Origin: DATMER01 sp035536935
GTDB taxonomy: Bacteria > Acidobacteriota > Thermoanaerobaculia > Multivoradales > UBA5704
Length of the DNA: 14,201 nt
Assembly: GCA_035536935.1 (NCBI GenBank)
Contig: DATLNC010000139.1
Span: 1-14,201 of the forward strand
Reading direction: 5' to 3'
Part shown: one piece after another, positions 1 to 5,528 of the stretch
How positions within the stretch are numbered: the first letter of the stretch is position 1
Layout of the letters: each line of letters opens with the position of its first letter
The notes under the pieces: model-generated
What the model was told of the DNA's origin: nothing
Database searches by the model: none
The model's input: the letters and a program-made list of their open reading frames with translations, nothing else
Position numbers and translations under genes: made by a program

Positions 1-1505
1 GACTTCATGCGGTCCACCATCCCCTTGGGATCGACCTGGCCGCCCTTCAGGTAATCGATCACCACTTTCGCGGAGAACTGGGCAGGCGCCTTGTTCTCCT
101 TGAGAAAGGCGCCGATCTTCTCTTCCCCGAGAGCGATGAACTCTTCGCTCGTCATGCCTGCCACCTTGTCCAGCGTAAGGGCATCGGTCTCGCTCTTCTT
201 CTCGGCCTTGGGAATGCCCCAGACGTCCAGCTCGAGAGCCATGGCGCCGTACTGGTAGTAGAGCCAGGGGGTCAATCCTCCCTTGCGGTACTGAGCGCCG
301 GGACGATCATTGGAGAGGCCCGCCTTCTTGAGGCGCTCCTTGTAGCTGTCGGCGAACTTGTCCAGATACGCCTGATCGCCTTCGTCCACCTTGGTGGCGG
401 GGCCGACGCCGAGGAACTGCTGGAGCTGCTCCTTGGTGATGTTGTTCTGGCGGACGAACGGGAGGGTCTGAGCCACGGCCCAGATCTCGTCGATGGTGTA
501 CTCCTGCTCGGGATCGAAGCCCATGAACTTGGCTGCCTCGGGCGGCACCTTGAACTTCTGCGTCCCGAGGTCGCCGCCGCCGCCCAAGCTCTGCGGAGCG
601 GCGAGCAGGTTGTTCGCCGGGCCATAGACCACCGCCAGCGCGACGTTGCGGCGGCCGAGCAGGAAGTCCATGACGGCCCTGGTCTCCGGCGCGTAGCTGG
701 ACCACGGACCGGCTTCGGGAGTGGAGTAGGGGAACATGTGGGGGAATCCCTGGTCGGGCCAGACGCCGTCCGCGCCGTCCTCGTTGGGCTTGCCGTCGCC
801 ATCGTCATCCCGGCCCTCGGACACCACGCGGTAGATTCCCGCCCTCTCCTCCATGGAGTCCGACTTCACGAGCACTCGGGGATCGGTGGCATCGGCGAGC
901 CAGCCGCCGGCCGGATCGGGGATCCGCATGCGGGTGATGAGGCCGTCGCCATTCAGGTCATCCGCCGGGTCCTCGCCTTCGAGGCCGTCGAGGTCATGGT
1001 CCAACTTCATGGCGTTGCCGCCGCGGCGGTCGCGCAGCTTGCCGAAGATGGCATCGTGGGCGTCCGGATTGAGAGCGGGTGCCACGTAGAAGGTGTGAGA
1101 GGCGAGGAGCTTCGCCGTGGGACTGCCGGCCGGAGCGGCGAGCAGGGTCTGGATCAGGTCGAGGGCGGCCTCGGTTCCGGCGTTGTGGTAGCCGGCGATA
1201 TTGGCGCCGACGAAGATCGCGGGCCGGGCGTCGGGATCGACGGTATCGGCGCCAGCCGGCGCCGCGATCCGGGCCACGTAGAGCGGCCGGCCGCCGGCCG
1301 ACTGGCCGATGGTGATCAGCTCCACCTCGCGCTGATTCCCCTTGGCCCAGGCCTGGAGCTGGCTTTCGACCTCGGCGAAGGAGTGATAGTCCTGGTAGCT
1401 GGCGGCGGTATCGGCGGCAGTTGCCGAACCCGCCAGGGCGAGGAGACCCAGGACAGTACCTAGGACGGCGGTGGCGGTCCGCCGGCCGGAGAACGTTCTT
1501 TTCAA
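1..1505 (-). CDS. Secreted M14 carboxypeptidase-like protein, degenerate active site (3' end outside window)
   Basis: 501 residues are visible and the C-terminus lies beyond the left edge. Residues 1-31 form a Sec signal peptide (basic KRTFSGRR, hydrophobic core, cleavage near SATA-AD), so the protein is exported. The M14 fold is recognisable from VGANIAGYHNAGTEAAL (99-115), ALNPDAHD (144-151) followed by Arg-rich 158-161, and YYQYGAMALELDVWG (416-430), where E425 aligns with the catalytic Glu. Two acidic Ca-loop-like insertions, DLNGDGLITRMRIPDP (183-198) and GRDDDGDGKPNEDG (231-244), are typical of one bacterial M14 subgroup. Key sites are changed. The HxxE zinc motif is H107-x4-E112. The Asn-Arg substrate pair of GVDLNRNFP is D251-Q252 in GVWPDQGFP. 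The third zinc ligand His is replaced by Tyr in LAVVYGPANN (Y294). I infer a non-canonical or inactive peptidase. TTG is chosen as start because it follows AGGAGGT by five bases and opens the signal peptide. Confidence 0.8.
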   Translation of the reverse strand, partial: MKRTFSGRRTATAVLGTVLGLLALAGSATAADTAASYQDYHSFAEVESQLQAWAKGNQREVELITIGQSAGGRPLYVARIAAPAGADTVDPDARPAIFVGANIAGYHNAGTEAALDLIQTLLAAPAGSPTAKLLASHTFYVAPALNPDAHDAIFGKLRDRRGGNAMKLDHDLDGLEGEDPADDLNGDGLITRMRIPDPAGGWLADATDPRVLVKSDSMEERAGIYRVVSEGRDDDGDGKPNEDGADGVWPDQGFPHMFPYSTPEAGPWSSYAPETRAVMDFLLGRRNVALAVVYGPANNLLAAPQSLGGGGDLGTQKFKVPPEAAKFMGFDPEQEYTIDEIWAVAQTLPFVRQNNITKEQLQQFLGVGPATKVDEGDQAYLDKFADSYKERLKKAGLSNDRPGAQYRKGGLTPWLYYQYGAMALELDVWGIPKAEKKSETDALTLDKVAGMTSEEFIALGEEKIGAFLKENKAPAQFSAKVVIDYLKGGQVDPKGMVDRMK

Positions 1506-1510
1506 CGCGC

Positions 1511-1517
1511 ACCTCCT
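1511..1517 (-). promoter_or_regulatory. Ribosome binding site fixing the TTG start of the M14-like gene
   Basis: On the minus strand AGGAGGT is followed by GCGCG and then TTG (1505-1503). The GTG overlapping this motif is in a different frame that does not encode the signal peptide or the M14 motifs, so TTG is the supported start. Confidence 0.75.
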
Positions 1518-1578
1518 GAAAGGGAATGGACCTGCAGCAGAGCTATACGCCCGGATCGATGGGGGAGTTTCACATCAT

Positions 1579-1594
1579 TCCCCATCGCTGGGGA
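1579..1594. repeat. Perfect 6-bp hairpin upstream of the M14-like gene
   Basis: TCCCCA and TGGGGA form a perfect stem around the loop TCGC. It lies about 75-90 bases upstream of the M14-like start codon, so it would sit in the leader or promoter region of that gene. It could be an operator or a leader hairpin. No U-tract supports a terminator. Its role is unknown. Confidence 0.4.
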
Positions 1595-1607
1595 GGATGC
1601 TGCTCAA

Positions 1608-1630
1608 ACGGCCGGGCCGGGGCCGGCCGT
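1608..1630. repeat. GC-only 8-bp inverted repeat
   Basis: ACGGCCGG and CCGGCCGT pair perfectly with a seven-base loop (GCCGGGG). It separates the M14-like gene's upstream region from the 21-bp repeat array. On the plus strand it is followed by a few scattered T residues, not a proper U-tract, so I do not call it a terminator. Confidence 0.45.
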
Positions 1631-1656
1631 CCTGCTTGATTTTCAATGAACCGAGC

Positions 1657-1990
1657 GGCTCAACGAGCCTCTCGTCCAACCTTTCGAGGGTCTCATCGGA
1701 CCTTTTGAGAGTCTCGCCATACCTTTCGAGCCTCTCGTGACCCTCTGGAGTCTCTCGTCCGCCCTTTCGAGACTCTCCTCGACCCTTTCGAGACCCTCGT
1801 CGGACTCAACGAGCCTCTCGTGGAAGCTTCGAGACTCTCGTCAGACCCTTCGAGCCTCTCGTCGACCCTTTCGGGCCTCTCCGCGTACTCGACGAGCCTC
1901 TCGTCCGACCTTTCGCGCTTCTCGTCCAACCTTTTGCATCTTTCGTCGCCCTCGACCAGACCCTCATCGAACCCTGCGAGCCTCTCGTCG
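1657..1990. repeat. Array of 16 degenerate 21-bp (heptad-length) tandem units
   Basis: The units follow roughly MCCTTTCGAGNCTCTCGTCSR. Their starts are 1657, 1678, 1699, 1720, 1740, 1761, 1782, 1803, 1824, 1844, 1865, 1886, 1907, 1928, 1949 and 1970. All are 21 bases long except those at 1720 and 1824, which have lost one base. Many units carry the mini-hairpin CGAG-CCT-CTCG. On the minus strand the units from 1990 down to 1844 read in frame as heptads such as LDERLAG, FDEGLVE, SDERLVE and VDERLEG, a charged coiled-coil-like pattern. The two single-base losses break this frame, and no good ribosome site precedes it. It is either a decayed coiled-coil gene or a non-coding minisatellite. The repeats are clear; coding is doubtful. 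Confidence 0.85.
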
Positions 1991-2137
1991 AGGGCCGGAG
2001 ACCTTCCGGCCCCTTTGACGGCGCCTCTATTGAACCCGCCGTGCCAAGGAGATGCCTTCAAAGAAACTAGGACGACTTTAGAGCGATGTCAAGCAGGATG
2101 TCAATAGAGTGGAAACAAGAGCAACGATCAAGCTGGA

Positions 2138-2200
2138 CACCAGAGTATTGTTTATGCGACCATGCCCTGCAGCCCACGGAGTTCTGTTTCAGCTCTGGTG
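2138..2200 (+). repeat. 8-bp inverted repeat just upstream of the boxA-like site
   Basis: CACCAGAG (2138-2145) is perfectly complementary to CTCTGGTG (2193-2200), with 47 bases between the arms. In a plus-strand transcript it would close a large stem-loop ending five bases before the boxA-like sequence. Chance cannot be excluded for one 8-bp match. Confidence 0.35.
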
Positions 2201-2204
2201 GGTG

Positions 2205-2219
2205 TGTTCTTTGACAATT
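2205..2219 (+). promoter_or_regulatory. boxA-like antitermination sequence without an rRNA operon
   Basis: TGTTCTTTGACAATT matches the E. coli rrn boxA TGCTCTTTAACAATT at 13 of 15 positions. In rRNA operons boxA RNA binds NusB/S10 and protects the transcript from Rho, and CRISPR leaders also use it. Here the plus strand downstream enters the antisense of the sigma-factor gene within about 70 bases, so the element looks orphaned. The TTGACA inside it could be a promoter -35, but no -10 lies at a suitable distance. Confidence 0.45.
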
Positions 2220-2287
2220 GAAGCACATTTTCCCTTCCAAGATCCAGGGGCGGGCAGGGCGGAAGCCGTCCCCTCACGCCTTCAAGG

Positions 2288-3499
2288 TCACGTCGCGAGC
2301 TCGCGCATCCTCTCTGCGAGCCGGCGGCGGACAGGCTCGGGACAGGTCATCTCCAAGGCACGGTAGAACGCTTCCGCCGCCTCGTGCGGATGTCCGGCCC
2401 GGGCGTGGAGCTCCCCCTCGGTGGCGGGGAGCAGGTAGTAATCGTCCAGACGGATCGGGGCGAGGGCGGCGAGCCCTGCTTCGGGACCTTCGACCATGGC
2501 GAGGGCAACGGCCCGGTTGAGGGCCACGACGGGCGAGGGCTTGGCGGCGAGCAGCAGGTCGTAGAGCCGCAGGATCTCCGGCCAGTCGGTCTCGCCAGCA
2601 TTGTGAGCAGCCGCAATCCCCGCTTCCAGGTGGTAGACGGAGAGCTCGTCGCCCCTCGCCGACCGGTCCAGATGGCGGAAGCCGGCCGCGATCATCCCGC
2701 GGTCCCAGGCCGAGCGGTCCTGTTCGGAGAGGAGCAGGAGGTTGCCCTCCGCATCCACCCGGGAGGCGAGGCGGGCTCCCTGGAGGTGGAGGAGGGCGGC
2801 GAGGGCGTGCGCCTTGGGCGTGTCCAGGGCGGGATGGCCCGCCACGAGCCGGGCCAATCGGATCGCCTCGAGGCAGATGTCGCGGCGCACCAGCTCCTCG
2901 CCGCGATGCGTGGAGTACCCCTCGTTGAACATGGCGTAGAGCACTTCGAGCACCGAATCGAGCGCCGAGGGCAGGTCACGCGGCAGCTCGAAGGGCGGCT
3001 TCACCTGTTGAAGCCGGTGCTTCGCCCGCACCAGCCGCTGCGCGACCGTGGCCTCCTTGGCGAGGAAGGCGCGGGCGATCTCCGGCACGCCGAAGCCGCC
3101 CACGGTCTTCAAGGTGAGGGCCACTCGCGCCTCGGGCGGGACCGCGGATTGGCAGCAGATGAAGATCAGGCGGAGCTGGTCGTCCATCTCGGTCTCTGGC
3201 TCCGGCCCGGTCAGCGCGGCGGCCCAGGCACGGATGTCCTCTCCTTTGGCGGCCAGCGAGGCGTTTCGCCGGAGCGCGTCCAGGGCGCGGTTCTTCGCCA
3301 CCTGAATCAGCCAGCCGGTCGGGTTGTCCGGCACGCCGCGGAAGGGCCAGATGCGCAGGGCCTGGAGGAGGGCCTCCTGTACCACGTCCTCGGCGAGGCC
3401 GAGATGGGCGGGGCCGAAGATCCGGGTGAGCCCGGCGACCATCCGCCCCGCCTCGCGGCGGAACAGATGGTCGACGAGATGAGGTACGTTGTCCTCCAT
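2288..3499 (-). CDS. ECF42-type RNA polymerase sigma factor with C-terminal TPR-like extension
   Basis: A 403-residue protein. Region 2 spans about 10-80, with AEDVVQEALLQAL (36-48) and NPTGWLIQVAKNRALDALRR (59-78). Region 4 spans about 105-165, with the helix-turn-helix VPEIARAFLAKEATVAQRLV (138-157). The remaining 240 residues form the long extension of the ECF42 group: the signature YAMFNEGYS (188-196), then helical TPR-like repeats including NRAVALAMVEGPEAGLAAL (328-346). ECF42 factors have no membrane anti-sigma factor, and the extension is thought to control activity in cis. The ATG at 3499 begins two bases after the stop of the YCII gene, so the two are co-transcribed and probably translationally coupled. 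Pairing with a DGPF/YCII gene is the hallmark of this group. The stimulus is unknown. No other gene fits this sequence. Confidence 0.93.
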   Translation of the reverse strand: MEDNVPHLVDHLFRREAGRMVAGLTRIFGPAHLGLAEDVVQEALLQALRIWPFRGVPDNPTGWLIQVAKNRALDALRRNASLAAKGEDIRAWAAALTGPEPETEMDDQLRLIFICCQSAVPPEARVALTLKTVGGFGVPEIARAFLAKEATVAQRLVRAKHRLQQVKPPFELPRDLPSALDSVLEVLYAMFNEGYSTHRGEELVRRDICLEAIRLARLVAGHPALDTPKAHALAALLHLQGARLASRVDAEGNLLLLSEQDRSAWDRGMIAAGFRHLDRSARGDELSVYHLEAGIAAAHNAGETDWPEILRLYDLLLAAKPSPVVALNRAVALAMVEGPEAGLAALAPIRLDDYYLLPATEGELHARAGHPHEAAEAFYRALEMTCPEPVRRRLAERMRELAT

Positions 3500-3501
3500 G
3501 G

Positions 3502-3852
3502 CTACGACGTGGGCTCGACCTCGCGCAGCTCGATCCAGCCGTACTCCATGTGCGGGCAGGTCTTGGCGATTTCGGAGGCCTCGTCGTAGTCCGCGGACTC
3601 GATCACGAAGAAGCCGCTGAGGATCTCCTTGGTCTCGCTGTAGGGGCCGTCGGCCACGGTCACGCCCGAACCGTTCGGTCTCAGGTGGCGGCCGCCCTCG
3701 TCGCGCAGCTTCTCGCCCCCGGCCAGCTTGCCGCGCTCGGCGAGCCCCCGGCTCCAGGCGCCGTAGCGCTCGATGACCCGTTGCATCTCCTCGGGCGTCC
3801 AGTCCTTTGCGACTTCCGGCGACTCGTGCAGGAACATCATGTACTTGGGCAT
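3502..3852 (-). CDS. YCII/DGPF-domain protein
   Basis: A 116-residue soluble protein made of a single YCII-related domain. It has the usual N-terminal MPKYMMFLH, the DGPF-type signature DGPYSETKE (68-76), then GFFVIESADYDEASEIAKTCP (split here as GFFVIESADY at 80-89 and DEASEIAKTCP at 90-100) and a C-terminal strand GWIELREVEP. Such proteins are small dimeric alpha/beta barrels, and their biochemical role is not settled. Family members beside ECF42 sigma genes are known targets of those sigma factors, which agrees with the gene order here. ATG at 3852 is supported by AGGAGG seven bases upstream. It is the first gene of a two-gene operon with the sigma factor, behind a predicted ECF42 promoter. 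Confidence 0.92.
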   Translation of the reverse strand: MPKYMMFLHESPEVAKDWTPEEMQRVIERYGAWSRGLAERGKLAGGEKLRDEGGRHLRPNGSGVTVADGPYSETKEILSGFFVIESADYDEASEIAKTCPHMEYGWIELREVEPTS

Positions 3853-3858
3853 CGTTAT

Positions 3859-3864
3859 CCTCCT
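3859..3864 (-). promoter_or_regulatory. Ribosome binding site of the YCII/DGPF gene
   Basis: AGGAGG on the minus strand lies seven bases (ATAACG plus one) before the ATG at 3852. It rules out in-frame starts further upstream. Confidence 0.7.
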
Positions 3865-3910
3865 TGCGCGGATGGCCGGCCGCCATCCTAAAATGTTTGT
3901 CCATCCCGAT

Positions 3911-3937
3911 GACGAACGACAGGGGAAGAAATCGACA
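3911..3937 (-). promoter_or_regulatory. Predicted ECF42-type promoter for the YCII-sigma operon
   Basis: On the minus strand TGTCGA (3937-3932) is followed by 17 bases and then CGTC (3914-3911). From memory, the ECF42 promoter described in Streptomyces venezuelae has TGTCGA at -35 and CG(A/T)C at -10. Spacing and position fit, about 60 bases upstream of the YCII start codon. TGTCGA also occurs by chance inside genes, for example near 6496 (plus) and 10405 (minus), but without the partner -10 at that spacing. If correct, the sigma factor activates its own operon. Confidence 0.6.
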
Positions 3938-3976
3938 TTTGCTCGAAAGACGGGGTCCATGGAAGGATTCAAGGGA

Positions 3977-5521
3977 ATGAGCGGTAAAGATCCATCGAGC
4001 GCCCGGCCCCTCAATCTCGAGCATTCCCGGCTGGCCGACATCTTCCAGCAGACGCCCGCGTTCGTGGCCGTCGTGGCCGGTCCGGAGCATGTCTTCGAGC
4101 TGGCGAACCCGCCCTACATGCAGCTCGTGGGGCACCGGGAGATCCTGGGCAAGCCGATCCGCGAGGCCTTGCCCGAAGTCGCGGGGCAGGGTTTCTTCAA
4201 GATCCTCGACGGCGTGTACGCCACGGGCGTGCCGTTCCGCGCCGACGAGACGCGGGTCCTGCTCCAGCGCAAGGCCGGCGGCCCGCTCGAGGAGCGCTTC
4301 GTGACGTTCATCTATCAGCCGCTTCTGGACGCCGACGGCACGATTTCCGGGATCTTTGTCCATGGCGTCGACGTGACCGAGACGAAGCGCGTCGGGGAGG
4401 CGCTCAAGGAGGCCGGCCGCCGCAAGGACGAGTTCCTGGCCATGCTCGGGCACGAGCTGCGCAACCCGCTCTCGCCGATCCGCAACGCCGTCCAGATCCT
4501 CCGCCAGTCGGGCGTCGAGAATCCGCTGGTCGTGCGGGCGCGGGAGATGATCGCCCGCCAGGTGTCGCACATGACGCGGATGGTGGACGACCTGCTCGAC
4601 GTGTCGCGCATCTCGAACGGCAAGATCCTGGTCCGCAAGGAACCGGTCGACATCGCTGCCCTGCTCCATGACACGGCCGAGGACTATCGCGAGTCCCTGG
4701 AGGCGGCTGGTACCTCCTTGAAGTTGAGCCTGCCTTCCGGGCCGGTCTGGGTCCACGGCGATCCCACCCGCCTCTCCCAGGCCGTGGGGAACCTGCTCAA
4801 CAACGCCGAGAAGTACACGGGCCACGGACAGGTGCGGCTCACGGCCCAGCCCCTGTCCGGCCAGGCAACGGTGGAGATCTGCGTCGAGGACAATGGAGTC
4901 GGGATGGACCCCGGCCTGCTGGACCGCCTGTTCGAGCCGTTCAGCCAGGGGGACAGGAGCCTCGACCGTGCCCGGGGCGGCCTCGGCCTGGGGCTCGCCC
5001 TGGCCAAGGGGCTGGTCGAGCTTCACGATGGCGAGATCGAGGCGTCGAGCGCGGGGCCCGGCCAGGGCGCCTGCTTCACGATCCGGCTCCCGCTCGCGTC
5101 CAGCCCGGAGCCGGCCAAGGAGGAGGCGGCTCCTGACCTCCGGGGCCTCTCGCGGCGCATCGTCGTGATCGAGGACAACGTCGACGCCGCGGAGAGCCTG
5201 CAGCTTCTTCTGGAGATCTGGGGGCACCAGGTCGAGATGGTCCACGACGGTCCGGCCGGCCTGGAGGCGGTCCGGAGGTTCGAGCCCGACGTCGTGCTCT
5301 GCGACATCGGCCTGCCCGGCGGGATGGACGGATACGAGGTGGCCCGCCGGCTGCGCTCGGCCGGCACCACGGCGCGGCTCGTCGCCCTGACCGGCTACGG
5401 GCAACAGGAGGACCAGCGGCGCGCCCTCGACGCGGGGTTCGACCTGCACCTGACCAAGCCGGTCGAGCCCGCCGCCCTCCAAAAGCTCCTCGCCGCCCCC
5501 GAAGCGCTGCCGGTCAGATAG
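3977..5521 (+). CDS. PAS-domain hybrid histidine kinase/response regulator
   Basis: A 514-residue cytoplasmic protein; no membrane segment is visible. Order: PAS sensor domain (about 18-137), HisKA with the H-box KDEFLAMLGHELRNPLSPIR (phosphoacceptor H159), HATPase_c (N-box QAVGNLLNNAEKYT 268-281, G1 EDNGVGMD 304-311, F-box LFEPFSQ 318-324, G2 GGLGLGLALAKGL 334-346), then a receiver domain (about 393-507) with E399/D400, acceptor D443 in LCDIGLP, T472 and K494. All catalytic residues are present, so it should autophosphorylate and pass phosphate to its own receiver. There is no DNA-binding output, so a phosphotransfer partner must lie elsewhere. The ligand of the PAS domain cannot be read from sequence. 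ATG 3977 is favoured by GGAAGGA nine bases upstream; an in-frame ATG at 3959 is possible. It is divergent from the YCII-sigma operon and seven bases ahead of the next gene, so probably leads this operon. Confidence 0.93.
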   Translation: MSGKDPSSARPLNLEHSRLADIFQQTPAFVAVVAGPEHVFELANPPYMQLVGHREILGKPIREALPEVAGQGFFKILDGVYATGVPFRADETRVLLQRKAGGPLEERFVTFIYQPLLDADGTISGIFVHGVDVTETKRVGEALKEAGRRKDEFLAMLGHELRNPLSPIRNAVQILRQSGVENPLVVRAREMIARQVSHMTRMVDDLLDVSRISNGKILVRKEPVDIAALLHDTAEDYRESLEAAGTSLKLSLPSGPVWVHGDPTRLSQAVGNLLNNAEKYTGHGQVRLTAQPLSGQATVEICVEDNGVGMDPGLLDRLFEPFSQGDRSLDRARGGLGLGLALAKGLVELHDGEIEASSAGPGQGACFTIRLPLASSPEPAKEEAAPDLRGLSRRIVVIEDNVDAAESLQLLLEIWGHQVEMVHDGPAGLEAVRRFEPDVVLCDIGLPGGMDGYEVARRLRSAGTTARLVALTGYGQQEDQRRALDAGFDLHLTKPVEPAALQKLLAAPEALPVR

Positions 5522-5528
5522 GCCGCTC

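Larger units (their letters stand above)
1991..2287. other. Non-coding spacer with a lower-GC stretch
   Basis: This is the rest of the 782-base gap between the M14-like gene and the sigma factor. By eye, about 2055-2240 is much less GC-rich than its surroundings. It holds a direct repeat GATGTCAA (2085-2092 and 2097-2104), an 8-bp inverted repeat and a boxA-like sequence. The open frames across it have no ribosome site or recognisable protein motif. It could be the leader of an unrecognised RNA or a relic of an RNA operon. I find no tRNA or rRNA core motif in it. Confidence 0.5.

Noticed and set aside
738..1463. A 241-codon plus-strand frame opposite the M14-like gene
   Set aside because: The translation is Gly/Val/Ala-rich without motifs. 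The minus strand has the ribosome site, signal peptide and M14 motifs.
1540..1580. TATAGC with GTGAAA as a promoter for the M14-like gene
   Set aside because: The spacing is about 20 bases and both hexamers are poor matches, so it was not listed as a feature.
1657..1990. CRISPR array
   Set aside because: Units are contiguous, degenerate and 21 bases long, with no unique spacers and no cas genes.
1693..2061. A 122-codon minus-strand frame over the 21-bp repeats, as a functional coiled-coil gene
   Set aside because: TTG start without a ribosome site, and the heptad frame is lost at the single-base deletion near 1824-1843. Kept only as a possible decayed gene.
2211..2216. TTGACA as a sigma-70 -35 element
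   Set aside because: No -10-like hexamer lies 16-18 bases downstream; the surrounding sequence fits boxA better.
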